Positions 25,421 to 36,833 of a stretch of DNA of 49,319 nucleotides are shown in pieces. Source of the stretch: Acinetobacter kookii. Its GTDB lineage: Bacteria; Pseudomonadota; Gammaproteobacteria; Pseudomonadales; Moraxellaceae. Under the pieces are notes generated by a model. It was not told where the DNA came from. It saw only the letters and a program-made list of their open reading frames with translations, and did not search any database. The stretch is from assembly GCF_900096895.1 (NCBI RefSeq), contig NZ_FMYO01000015.1:1-49319 (forward strand), given 5' to 3'. The stretch's first letter is position 1. Each line of letters starts with the position of its first letter. Position numbers and translations under genes: made by a program.

Positions 25421-25555
25421 TTAAACAGTTAAGCTATGACGACCTTTTGCACGACGGCGAGCTAATACTTGACGACCAGCTTTAGTAGCCATACGAGCAC
25501 GGAAACCATGAACACGCTTACGCTTTAATTCTGATGGTTGGAATGTACGTTTCAT
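25421..25555 (-). CDS. rpmH: 50S ribosomal protein L34
   Basis: A 44-aa, highly basic ribosomal protein. The translation [20 protein letters not shown]...[11 protein letters not shown] is a near-universal L34 sequence. The ribosome binding site GGAG lies 8 nt upstream. It heads the leftward operon, divergent from dnaA across oriC, the standard gammaproteobacterial origin layout. Confidence 0.98.
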
Positions 25556-25699
25556 ATTGAAACTCCAAAAATGATCTTTCTATGAAGGTTCGCGATTTTA
25601 GTGTTCATTCAGTGAGCTGTCAATCAAAAACAAACTTTCTTTCAAAATAAGCCGGTTTTTACAAGATTGACGGATTGAGCATATCGTTAGATTATTAAA

Positions 25700-26150
25700 A
25701 ATTGTATCTATTTTATACACAGTGTAAATTATTGATTAATAAAACAACATAAGTTATAAACAGAAATACTCACAATATTATCCACAGGCTGTTGTGAATA
25801 AACATGATTGTGTTGGGTAATGAATTTAAATTTATAACTTTTTAGAGTTATCCCCACAAAACCGCATTTCTATAAATAAATTCAAATTTATAAATTTAAA
25901 TTTATTATTATTAGGGTGGGTTTTTTTTGTGGAAAAGCATATTTTATTTTTAATAAACATAAATTTAAATTGTGGATATCTATGTTTTTATGATTTTATT
26001 AATTTGTGGATAACTTTGTGCTATATTTTATCCACAGCTTGCGGATAAACTTATCCACACCATGATTTAAATTTAAATTTAATCGGAAATTTGCTTTTTT
26101 GAGTGATATTTCCTGAATTTTGCCATGACAGATGTGGATAACTTCGATAG
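25700..26150. other. Chromosomal replication origin (oriC)
   Basis: The rpmH-dnaA gap holds five perfect TTATCCACA boxes: 25778-25786 (+), 26005-26013 (-), 26028-26036 (+), 26051-26059 (+) and 26133-26141 (-). It also has TTATACACA (25713-25721) and TTATTCACA (25793-25801, minus), which fit the TTATNCACA consensus, and several one-mismatch boxes. The stretch 25810-25995 is extremely AT-rich with TGAATTTAAA/AAATTTAAATTT repeats and is the best candidate for the unwinding element. Gene context and box density make the assignment secure, though exact limits are not visible. Confidence 0.92.
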
Positions 26151-26153
26151 AAT
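26125..26153 (+). promoter_or_regulatory. Predicted dnaA promoter with embedded DnaA box
   Basis: ATGACA (26125-26130), 17-bp spacer, TAGAAT (26148-26153). A perfect DnaA box occupies 26133-26141 within the spacer, so DnaA bound there would block RNA polymerase. A short GC-rich imperfect hairpin (26155-26177) follows in the leader. Confidence 0.6.
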
Positions 26154-26217
26154 GGCGACCCGCTCGGTCGGGCTCGCATGATTTTTTTACTAACAATGGA
26201 ATGAATAGGGGTTTCAC

Positions 26218-27597
26218 ATGCTTTGGACAGACTGTCTAACTCGTTTGCGACAAGAGCTTTCGGGAAATGTCTTTACCATGTGGATTCGCCCTCTGGTTGC
26301 GGAAGAGCTGAATGATACTTTAAGACTCTATGCACCCAATCCGTATTGGACCCGCTATATTCAGGAGCATCATCTGGAGCTGATTACGATTTTGGCTGAA
26401 CAGATGTCTGAAGGCCGGGTACGTAAAGTCGAGATTCTGGTGGATTCACGTCCGGGTGCAATCTTGTCAGCCAATGAACAGCCAGCAACCACCACGGCTG
26501 CATTGCAATCTGTTCCGGCAGTTGTTTCCAAACCGAAAAAAGAAAAAGATGAAACCGGCAGTAAAAACAGCCGTAAACGTTTACTAAATCCCTTATTTAC
26601 TTTTTCACTATTTGTTGAAGGCCGTTCCAACCAGATGGCAGCTGAAACATGCCGTAAAGTGTTAACTCAGTTGGGCGCTTCACAGCATAACCCGCTATTT
26701 TTATACGGACCGACCGGTTTGGGTAAAACCCACCTCATGCAAGCTGTCGGCAATGCCCTGTTACAGGCCAAACCCAATGCACGGGTGATGTACATGACGG
26801 CCGAGAGTTTTGTACAGGATTTTGTCAGCTCTTTACAGCAAGGCAAAGTGGAAGAGTTTAAAAAGAATTGCCGCTCGCTCGATCTGTTGCTGGTGGATGA
26901 TATTCATTTGCTGGCCGGTAAAGAAGCCAGCTTGGTGGAGTTCTTTTATACTTTTAACGCGCTATTGGATGAATCGAAACAGATTATTCTGACTTCCGAC
27001 CGTTATCCCAAAGAATTGACGGAACTGGATGCACGTCTGGTTTCACGTTTTTCCTGGGGATTGTCAGTTGGAGTTGAGCCACCGGATATTGAAACCCGAA
27101 TTGAAATTTTGCTGAAAAAAGCCGAAAGCAGTGGAGTGGAGTTGCCGCGTAACTGTGCCCTGTTTATTGCTCAGCAAGTGGTGGCCAATGTTCGTGAGCT
27201 GGAAGGTGCGCTGAACAAGGTGGTGGCGATTTCCCGTTTTAAAGGCACGCCGATCGATCTGGATGTCGTGCGTGAATCGTTAAAAGATGTGTTGGCCATC
27301 CGTGCCCGTACCATCAGTACTGAAAATATCCAGCGCGTGGTGAGTGAATATTTCCGTATTCCTTTAAAAGAAATTGTCGGTCCCAAGCGGACCCGTATTT
27401 ATGCCCGTCCACGTCAGCTGGCCATGGGTTTGGCACGTGAACTGACCGGGGACAGTTTTCCCGAAATTGGCATGGCTTTTGGTGGGCGTGATCACAGTAC
27501 CGTGATGCATGCCTGTGAAAAAGTGATCAGCCTTCGGGAAGAAGATCCGATCTTTAATGAAGACTATAAAAACCTGCAACGGCTGTTGCAAAGCTGA
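26218..27597 (+). CDS. dnaA: Chromosomal replication initiator protein DnaA
   Basis: AAA+ initiator that binds the oriC boxes and opens DNA. The 459-aa protein has domain I (about 1-80), a short Lys/Glu-rich linker (to about 120), the AAA+ domain with Walker A GPTGLGKT (164-171) and Walker B LLLVDDIH, and domain IV with the box-binding signature AFGGRDHSTVMHACEKV near residue 420. The start MLWTDCLTRLRQEL matches homologues; GGGG sits about 7 nt upstream. First gene of dnaA-dnaN-recF-gyrB. Confidence 0.98.
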   Translation: MLWTDCLTRLRQELSGNVFTMWIRPLVAEELNDTLRLYAPNPYWTRYIQEHHLELITILAEQMSEGRVRKVEILVDSRPGAILSANEQPATTTAALQSVPAVVSKPKKEKDETGSKNSRKRLLNPLFTFSLFVEGRSNQMAAETCRKVLTQLGASQHNPLFLYGPTGLGKTHLMQAVGNALLQAKPNARVMYMTAESFVQDFVSSLQQGKVEEFKKNCRSLDLLLVDDIHLLAGKEASLVEFFYTFNALLDESKQIILTSDRYPKELTELDARLVSRFSWGLSVGVEPPDIETRIEILLKKAESSGVELPRNCALFIAQQVVANVRELEGALNKVVAISRFKGTPIDLDVVRESLKDVLAIRARTISTENIQRVVSEYFRIPLKEIVGPKRTRIYARPRQLAMGLARELTGDSFPEIGMAFGGRDHSTVMHACEKVISLREEDPIFNEDYKNLQRLLQS

Positions 27598-27706
27598 TCT
27601 GAATTGATCAAATTCTATTCTTGCAATGCGGCATATTCTGCCGCATAGTACACTGCTAAAAAACACATTTATTTATTTTCATCTTCAGTTGTTAGAGGAA
27701 TGTACC

Positions 27707-28852
27707 GTGCGTTTAAAAATCGCGAAAGAAAGCTTACTTAATGTTCTGTCACATGTCGTAGGAGCGGTTGAACGTCGCCATACTTTAAACATTCTGTCTA
27801 ACGTCAAAATTCAAGTAAATAATGAATCCTTAACCATTACCGGTTCTGATCTGGAAGTGGAACTGGTGGCCAGTACCACCCTGGCTGAAGGGGCTTGCCT
27901 GCAGGTGGGTGAAACCACTGTACCGGCACGTAAACTGATGGATATCTGTAAATCCTTGCCTGCTGCGGCATTGATTGACCTGCAAATTACTGAAGATCGC
28001 TGTATTTTAAAATCAGGCAATAGCCGCTTTGTACTGGGGACTTTGCCAGCTGAAGACTACCCGTTGTTAAGTACCGAAAATGCCCAAGGTACGCAAGTGA
28101 CCGTGACTCAGCGCGAATTAAAACGCCTGTTTGAAAAAACGGCTTTTGCAATGGCGGTACAGGATGTACGTTTTTATTTAACCGGAACACTGCTTGAAAT
28201 TGACCAAAATCAGTTGCGTGCTGTAACGACTGATGGTCATCGCCTTGCGCTGTGTGAAACTGTTGCACAATCTACTGCAACTCAGCCTATCCAGGCGATT
28301 GTGCCTCGTAAAGCGGTTGCCGAGTTACAGCGTCTGCTCAGCATTGAAGATGAGCAATTGTCTTTATTGATTGGCCGTGAACTGTTAAATGTGACCATTA
28401 GCACCCCAAGCCGCGATAAAGAGCAGGGTGATATTACCGTTCGTTTCACGACTAAACTGATTGATGGAAAATTCCCGGATTACCGTCGTGTGATTCCACG
28501 TGGTGGTGATAAAAACGTATTGATCGCGCATGACGTATTCAAGCAATCCTTGCAGCGTGTGGCCATTCTCAGTAATGAAAAATTACGTGGCGTGTTCCTG
28601 AATTTTGGTGCCGATTCTTTGCAGCTGCGTGCCAATAACCCGGAGCAAGATGAAGCGATTGAAGATTTGGCCATTCAGTATGCCGATGCACCGATGGAAA
28701 TGTCTTTCAATGCACAATATCTGCTTGATGTGCTGAATGTGTTGGATGGTGAAGATGTCGCCATGACCATGACTGAAGCCAACCAGTCGGTATTGGTGCA
28801 TGATCCGGCACAACAGGATCAGACCTATGTTGTAATGCCAATGCGTGTTTAA
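27707..28852 (+). CDS. dnaN: DNA polymerase III beta subunit (sliding clamp)
   Basis: Ring-shaped processivity clamp, 381 aa, made of three similar domains. The start MRLKIAKESLLNVLSHVVGAVERRHTLNILSNV is the classic DnaN N terminus, and the C terminus PMRV-type (VVMPMRV) forms part of the partner-binding pocket. I chose the GTG at 27707 because GAGGAA lies 8 nt upstream and the start then matches homologues; an ATG 27 codons upstream would add unrelated sequence. It follows dnaA by 109 bp. Confidence 0.97.
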   Translation: MRLKIAKESLLNVLSHVVGAVERRHTLNILSNVKIQVNNESLTITGSDLEVELVASTTLAEGACLQVGETTVPARKLMDICKSLPAAALIDLQITEDRCILKSGNSRFVLGTLPAEDYPLLSTENAQGTQVTVTQRELKRLFEKTAFAMAVQDVRFYLTGTLLEIDQNQLRAVTTDGHRLALCETVAQSTATQPIQAIVPRKAVAELQRLLSIEDEQLSLLIGRELLNVTISTPSRDKEQGDITVRFTTKLIDGKFPDYRRVIPRGGDKNVLIAHDVFKQSLQRVAILSNEKLRGVFLNFGADSLQLRANNPEQDEAIEDLAIQYADAPMEMSFNAQYLLDVLNVLDGEDVAMTMTEANQSVLVHDPAQQDQTYVVMPMRV

Positions 28853-28879
28853 TTCAACGCTATTGAATCAGATTTAACC

Positions 28880-29962
28880 ATGCATATTACGCGTTTAAAT
28901 ATAGAACGTGTTCGAAACTTAAAGACGGTTGCACTCCAGGAGTTGCAGCCGTTTAATGTCTTTTACGGGCAAAACGGTTCAGGCAAGACCTCGATTTTGG
29001 AAGCCATTCATCTGCTGGCGACCGGACGTTCTTTTCGTACCCATATTCCGAAAAATTATATTCAGCATGAAACCGGCGACGCGATTGTGTTTGCACAATC
29101 GGCAACGGAAAAAATCGGCATGCAAAAGCTGCTCTCCGGTGAACAGCTGATTAAGGTCAATGGCGATCATATTGCTACCCAAGGGCAACTGGCCAAAATC
29201 CTGCCTTTACAGCATATTGACCCACAAAGTACCGATATTATCGATTATGGGGCCAAACCGCGCCGGCAATTGCTGGACTGGCTGATGTTCCACGTGGAAC
29301 CGGATTTTTATCATGCCTGGCAGTACTATGCCCGTGCCTTAAAGCAACGCAACAGTTTGCTGAAATCGAACAGAAATCTCAGTTTGCAGGATCTGGAACC
29401 GTGGAACAAAATGCTGGCGGAATATGGCGAAATGCTGAATTCGCAGCGTAGCGGCATTGTCGAGCAGTGGAAGGTTTATTTTGAGCAGGATTTGCAGCAT
29501 TTGCTGCCCAATCTTGCGGTTGAACTGGAATATAGTCCCGGCTTTCATACCGAACAGGGCCTGCTGCATGACCTGACTGCGCATCATCAGAAAGATGTCG
29601 ATCGCCGTTATACCGAATATGGACCGCATCGTGCAGATTTACGTTTAAAAACAGCCATGGGCGATGCCGATGTAGTGCTTTCACGCGGCCAGAAAAAGCT
29701 CCTGATTATGGCTTTAAAACTGTCACAGATTGCAATGCTGCATGCCTGTAATAAGGAAACTGTGGTATTATTAGATGATCTGACAGCAGAATTAGATTTA
29801 ACTGCACAACGACGATTAATTGAGCGATTGAGCCAGCTGGGTAGTCAAGTTTTTATTACCACTTTAGAGCATGAATCGGTCAAAAAACATTTACATGATT
29901 TGTCTATTTCATATCAATTATTCAAAGTTGAAAATGGTCAAGTTCAGGTTGTTGTGCAATAA
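28880..29962 (+). CDS. recF: DNA replication and repair protein RecF
   Basis: SMC-like ATPase that helps load RecA at gapped DNA. The 360-aa protein has Walker [10 protein letters not shown] near residues 30-38, the RecF segment [13 protein letters not shown], the ABC signature [15 protein letters not shown], and Walker [13 protein letters not shown]. It begins 27 bp after dnaN. A Pseudomonas-style parS sequence lies within the coding region at 29286-29301. Confidence 0.97.
   Translation: MHITRLNIERVRNLKTVALQELQPFNVFYGQNGSGKTSILEAIHLLATGRSFRTHIPKNYIQHETGDAIVFAQSATEKIGMQKLLSGEQLIKVNGDHIATQGQLAKILPLQHIDPQSTDIIDYGAKPRRQLLDWLMFHVEPDFYHAWQYYARALKQRNSLLKSNRNLSLQDLEPWNKMLAEYGEMLNSQRSGIVEQWKVYFEQDLQHLLPNLAVELEYSPGFHTEQGLLHDLTAHHQKDVDRRYTEYGPHRADLRLKTAMGDADVVLSRGQKKLLIMALKLSQIAMLHACNKETVVLLDDLTAELDLTAQRRLIERLSQLGSQVFITTLEHESVKKHLHDLSISYQLFKVENGQVQVVVQ
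29286..29301. other. parS-like site inside recF
   Basis: TGTTCCACGTGGAACC fits TGTTNCACGTGNAACA at every position except the last, and is the form I recall for Pseudomonas parS sites. It lies about 3 kb right of oriC. Confidence 0.6.
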
Positions 29963-30007
29963 CTTTTTAAATTTTACCCATCTTTGGATAGACCTATATT
30001 TCACTAG

Positions 30008-32485
<2,478 letters not shown>

Positions 32486-32506
32486 TGCATTGATGAGTGA
32501 AATTGT

Positions 32507-32534
32507 AAAAAGCATCCTTCGGGGTGCTTTTTTT
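32507..32534 (+). terminator. Terminator after gyrB
   Basis: AAAAAGCATCC / GGGTGCTTTTT stem with one wobble pair, TTCG loop and a T run. Confidence 0.9.
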
Positions 32535-32635
32535 ATGCTATTTTTATCTTAATCCGATTAACTTTTAGCCATCTTTATTTTTATTAAAATGACGTATTCC
32601 TCTGTCATGATGACTCTAAGCAAGAGGAAATCATC

Positions 32636-33034
32636 ATGCAATATGACGAGGTGGGCGCTATGGATCAAGAATTGAAACAGATCCGCGATATCTGGACTCA
32701 GGCCTTTTTTAGCGGAGATTACGAGGTTCTGGCTCAGTATGAACATGAACAGTTCAAAGTGGTCTACGAGCAGGAAGGTCGTGTGGAAAGCAATTTTGTC
32801 CGTTATGACCGGATTGCGCATGCTGTAAAAAATGGTGTCTGGAAGCCCCAAAAACTCGCAGTTGAGTTTGAAGAATTTGATTATGATAAAGATTTAAAGC
32901 ATTGCCAGGTCTTGATTGGTTTGCAGGATCAGAAACAGATTCGGGAATTATGGGTCAGGGAGGGCGTCTGGAAAATAATCGAACTCAGGTTTTTAAAACG
33001 CAAAAAAACAGCTCAAGATAAGTCAAAAAACTAA
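32636..33034 (+). CDS. Hypothetical protein, NTF2/DUF4440-like fold, 132 aa
   Basis: A soluble protein without signal or membrane segment. The order helix (MDQELKQIRDIWTQAFFSGDYEVLAQY), then strands EQFKVVYEQEGRV, QVLIGLQD and KQIRELWVREGVWKIIELRFL, resembles small NTF2/SnoaL-like (DUF4440 type) proteins, where a conical barrel binds a small ligand. The final VWKIIELRF strand is typical. It ends in a lysine-rich tail. AGAGGAA upstream supports the start; a second ATG lies 8 codons in. Function unknown. Confidence 0.6.
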   Translation: MQYDEVGAMDQELKQIRDIWTQAFFSGDYEVLAQYEHEQFKVVYEQEGRVESNFVRYDRIAHAVKNGVWKPQKLAVEFEEFDYDKDLKHCQVLIGLQDQKQIRELWVREGVWKIIELRFLKRKKTAQDKSKN

Positions 33035-33049
33035 TTTTAAACGACCAAC

Positions 33050-33235
33050 ATAGTGGAAAGCTTTGTGTGGATAAGTTTTTAAACTGCCATTTTAGCTCAA
33101 TAGAAAAGTGAAAAATAACTTATCCACAGCATAAAACGATCTTTTATTTTAAATTTAAACTTGAATTTTGAGTGGTTGTGGATAAAAACTTTAAATTTAA
33201 AAGGCAGGTTTTGAATTTAAAATTTATTTAAAGGT
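33050..33235. repeat. Second satellite cluster of DnaA boxes and TTTAAATT motifs
   Basis: Three perfect DnaA boxes, 33066-33074 (-), 33120-33128 (+) and 33177-33185 (-), lie within 120 bp of non-coding DNA. They are interleaved with ATTTTAAATTTAAAC (33147-33160), CTTTAAATTTAAAAG and TGAATTTAAA (33212-33221). The combination matches oriC and the 5.3-kb array. No promoter or gene is evident within it. Confidence 0.7.
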
Positions 33236-33335
33236 AATTTTTCAGTCTAAGACTGGATCAGCTTGTTTCAGCTGCAATAGGTCACCATAGCGGGCTAAAA
33301 TGGCTATAAGAATGGTTGTGTAGAAAAATTAAAAA

Positions 33336-33367
33336 ATCGCAGCACACCTTAAATATTGTGCTGCGAT
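33336..33367 (-). terminator. Terminator after the ABC-F gene
   Basis: Perfect 11-bp stem ATCGCAGCACA / TGTGCTGCGAT; on the minus strand it is followed by a run of six Ts. Confidence 0.85.
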
Positions 33368-33415
33368 CATAAAATAAGCATCACTTTAGCTTTGCTTAAG
33401 AATGGAAAAAATGCC

Positions 33416-35350
33416 TTATTCAAAAGAACTTTCAAGCTCTTCCAGTTCCATCATCAACTCTAGCATCTGTTCTTCCACCGTTTCCAGCAGGCTTTTTAAC
33501 TGAGTTTGCTCATTCATCAGCTTGAGTAGATCATCTTTACGATTTGCTTCATACATTGCCGTATCACCCAGTAATACTTCAATTTCAGCCAAACGTGGTT
33601 GCAGCTTGCTGATCTGTGCTTCATTTTTTTCAATATTTTTACGAATCGGGCGGCTCAGTTCACGGCGGCGTGCGGTTTCTTTACGTTGAGCTTCTTTATC
33701 GAGTTTTGAAATTGCCGGTTTTACTTCTACTTGTGATTTCACGGGTTCAGCAGGTTTCTGGCCATTTTTCATCAGGTCAATCCGTGCCTGGCGTAACCAG
33801 TCTGCATAGGCGACCAGATCACCATCGAATTCACGGCATTGACCATTGTGGACGAGCAACAATTCATCACAGACGCTGGCAATCAATTGACGCTCATGCG
33901 ATACCAACACCACAGCACCTTCAAAGTCTTGTAAGGCCATGGTCAGGGCATGACGCATATCAAGGTCCAGATGGTTGGTCGGTTCATCCAGAATCAACAC
34001 GTTAGGACGTTGCCAGACAATTAAAGCCAAAGCTAGACGCGCACGTTCACCGCCGGAGAAGCCTTCACTTGGGGTGTCCATACGTTCGCCACTAAAACCA
34101 AAGCTGCCGAGGAATGAACGTAAAGTTGCTTCACTGATTTTCTTGTCCGCGATTCGTGACAATTGCAGCATTGGGCTGGCACTCCCATCCAGGGCGTCCA
34201 TTTGATGCTGGGCAAAATAACCAATATTCAGCAATTCAGAATCTTTGCGCGTCCCTTTGAGCAGTTTCAGATCACCCACCAAAGATTTGATCAGTGTCGA
34301 TTTACCGGCACCATTCATCCCGAGTAAACCAATCCGGCTGCTGGGTGTGATTTGCAAATTGACGTTGGTTACAATTAGCTTGTCTCCATAGCCAATATCT
34401 GCATGTTCCAGTTGCAGCAGCGGTGAGCTCATTTTAGTCGGTTCACGGAAACTGAAGGTAAACGGTGTATCCACATGTGCAGCAGAAAGTTCCTGCATGC
34501 GTTCTAATTGTTTAATCCGGCTTTGTGCCTGTTTGGCTTTGGTGGCTTTGGCCTTAAAGCGGTCAATAAATTTTTGTAAATGTGCCCGTGTTTCAAGCTG
34601 CTTTTCATAGGCTTGCTGTTGTTGTGCCAGACGTTCACTACGGGTACGTTCAAAGGTAGAATAATTTCCGGTATAGAGCGTCAACTCCTGATTTTCGATA
34701 TGTAAAATATGATCGGTAACGGCATCCAGAAAATCACGGTCATGCGAAATTAAAATCAGGGTGCCTTCATAGGCTTTTAGCCAGTCTTCCAGCCATAAAA
34801 TCGCATCCAAATCGAGATGGTTGGTCGGTTCATCCAGTAACAGCAAGTCGGAACGGCTCATCAGGGTTCGGGCCAGATTTAAACGCATGCGCCAGCCACC
34901 CGAAAAACTTGAAACATCCAGTTGAGACTGATGTTCAAAGAAGCCCAGACCGGCCATCAATTGTGATGCTTTGGATGGAGCAGAGTAGCCATTAATTTCA
35001 TCAAAACGACCATATAAATGCGCTAATTCCTCATTATTGAGGTCTTCAGGATGTTCCAGTTTGTGCTGGATGTCCCAATATTCTTCATCTCCGGACAGGA
35101 CAAAATCGATGGCTTTCATCTCCAGCGCTTTAATTTCCTGGGCCATATGGGCCACCGTCCAGGCAGCAGGACGGGTTAGAGAACCACCATCCGATTCCAT
35201 TCCACCCAACAATGCCGCAAACAAGGTCGATTTTCCTGCGCCATTGACACCGGTTAGGCCAATTTTCCATCCTGGATGTAGCTGCATAGACGCTTTTTGA
35301 AATAAAACACGTCCACCGCGACGTATAGAAAGTTGATCTAACTGAATCAT
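33416..35350 (-). CDS. ABC-F family ATPase (YheS-like)
   Basis: Cytosolic ABC-F protein that acts on the ribosome, probably at the E site. The 644-aa protein has two nucleotide-binding domains: Walker A GVNGAGKST (near 34) and GMNGAGKST (near 345), signatures SGGWRMRLNLA and SGGERARLALA, and two DEPTNHLDL Walker B segments. The charged interdomain linker (RFKAKATKAKQAQSRIKQLERM) is the P-site tRNA interaction motif region. A C-terminal coiled coil (about 555-640) completes the YheS-like architecture. It is probably a translation factor rather than a resistance protein. Confidence 0.93.
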   Translation of the reverse strand: MIQLDQLSIRRGGRVLFQKASMQLHPGWKIGLTGVNGAGKSTLFAALLGGMESDGGSLTRPAAWTVAHMAQEIKALEMKAIDFVLSGDEEYWDIQHKLEHPEDLNNEELAHLYGRFDEINGYSAPSKASQLMAGLGFFEHQSQLDVSSFSGGWRMRLNLARTLMSRSDLLLLDEPTNHLDLDAILWLEDWLKAYEGTLILISHDRDFLDAVTDHILHIENQELTLYTGNYSTFERTRSERLAQQQQAYEKQLETRAHLQKFIDRFKAKATKAKQAQSRIKQLERMQELSAAHVDTPFTFSFREPTKMSSPLLQLEHADIGYGDKLIVTNVNLQITPSSRIGLLGMNGAGKSTLIKSLVGDLKLLKGTRKDSELLNIGYFAQHQMDALDGSASPMLQLSRIADKKISEATLRSFLGSFGFSGERMDTPSEGFSGGERARLALALIVWQRPNVLILDEPTNHLDLDMRHALTMALQDFEGAVVLVSHERQLIASVCDELLLVHNGQCREFDGDLVAYADWLRQARIDLMKNGQKPAEPVKSQVEVKPAISKLDKEAQRKETARRRELSRPIRKNIEKNEAQISKLQPRLAEIEVLLGDTAMYEANRKDDLLKLMNEQTQLKSLLETVEEQMLELMMELEELESSFE

Positions 35351-35590
35351 TGAAATATCTAAATGAGAAGAATGGTGAGCGTATTCTAAAGGAAGCGGCT
35401 CAGAAAATAAAAAGGCAGTGCATGATTCTTTTTTATAAAGGGATGATTTTCAGTAAATTAAGAAAAATGTGACAAATTGTGCAAAAAACAGCCTTTTGTC
35501 AGAAAGATAGTGCTAATGCTATTTTTACTATTAAAACAAAACTATAGTGATTTTCTAAGAGGAATAAGTGAAAAAAGAAGAAGGGGTATT

Positions 35591-36598
35591 ATGAATAAAG
35601 GAACTTTTATTTTATCAACACTCACACTTTTGAGTTTTTCAGGCTTGGCTCAGGCAAAACAAAATATCTGTGTATTCGATCTACTCGGTAAAGCTGGTGA
35701 GTCCTATAAATTAATTGAAGAATGGGGCTTAGCCAGTAAAAATTGGGGGGCTGATGTCAATTTAATATCCTATCAAGATGAAGCAAAAATAGAAAAAGAT
35801 TTTAAAGCCGGTGTCTGTGATGCCTTTTACATGACCTCAATGCGCGCCCGTGCCTATAACAAATTTGCCGGTTCAATTGATGCACTCGGTGGCGTTCCAA
35901 GTAATCAGATTGCACAAAAAGCCATTGCTTTTGTGTTAGACAAACGCAATAAAAAGCGGCTGATCAGTACCATTGCCAATGAAAAATATGAGGTGGCAGG
36001 GATTGGGCAAATTGGTACCGCTTATCTTTTTGTACGCGATAAATCAATTAATTCTATAGAGAAAGCAAAAGGTAAAAAATTTGCGATTCTGCATTATGAT
36101 CAGGCGCAAAAAATTGTTGTCCAGCGTATCGGTGCCGTACCGGTGATGTCTGATATTTCTAATTTTGTGAAAAAATTCAACAATGGTGAAGTCGACATGA
36201 TTGCGGCACCTGCTTATGCTTTTAAGCCGCTAGAAATTTATAAGGGTTTAGGCTCTAACGGGGCCATGATTAATTTTCCAGTGGTCAATGTGACTGCTGA
36301 TCTGGTGATTCGCCCGGAAAAATTTCCTGAAGGTTTTGCAGACCAATCGCGTAGCTGGTTTATAAAGCTTTTACCGAAAAGCTTTGCGATGGTGCAGCGC
36401 CTGGAAGCAGGAATTCCTGCCAGATATAAAGTTAATTTAACCAAGGAAGATCATGATAAATATCAGAAATTATTGCGGGATGGACGTTTAGACCTGACCA
36501 GGCAAGGAATTTATGAACCGACTATGATGACGGTACTGAAAAAAGCCCGTTGTACTGTGGAACGAACCAACTTTGAGTGTTCATTAAGCGGTGAATAA
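35591..36598 (+). CDS. AdeT-family putative solute-binding protein (copy 1 of 3)
   Basis: Predicted periplasmic protein (335 aa) of the AdeT1/AdeT2 group in Acinetobacter. A signal peptide ends at AQA. The mature part opens with KQNICVFDLLGK and has the family core DFKAGVCDAFYMTSMRARAYNKF, KFNNGEVDMIAAPAYAFKPLEIYKGLG, ending in KKARC...FECSL. Four mature cysteines (ICVFD, GVCDA, KARC, FEC) are shared by all three copies and could make two disulfides. The frame is open 38 codons upstream, but the ATG with AAGGGG before it starts a proper signal peptide. The fold resembles extracytoplasmic solute-binding proteins, not an efflux pump. Confidence 0.85.
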   Translation: MNKGTFILSTLTLLSFSGLAQAKQNICVFDLLGKAGESYKLIEEWGLASKNWGADVNLISYQDEAKIEKDFKAGVCDAFYMTSMRARAYNKFAGSIDALGGVPSNQIAQKAIAFVLDKRNKKRLISTIANEKYEVAGIGQIGTAYLFVRDKSINSIEKAKGKKFAILHYDQAQKIVVQRIGAVPVMSDISNFVKKFNNGEVDMIAAPAYAFKPLEIYKGLGSNGAMINFPVVNVTADLVIRPEKFPEGFADQSRSWFIKLLPKSFAMVQRLEAGIPARYKVNLTKEDHDKYQKLLRDGRLDLTRQGIYEPTMMTVLKKARCTVERTNFECSLSGE

Positions 36599-36833
36599 AG
36601 ACATCATTATTGTATTTATTTGTAAAATAGCGCAAATTCCATAAATTATAGCTAAAAATCGTTATTACATAAGCTTATGATTTTTATTGTGAACTTAAAA
36701 AATAGAAAAAATATTGGCATTTTAAGCCTGATTAATTGGAGTAAATGCTCTATTTTTTTAGAATGAACTTGCTTAATATTTGTGGCGTGAACGGATACTC
36801 GTCAAACAACAAGATTCCAAAAGGACCTAAATA

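Noticed and set aside
25999..26217. 72-codon minus-strand frame in oriC
   Set aside because: It consists of DnaA boxes and AT repeats read as codons; oriC function explains the sequence.
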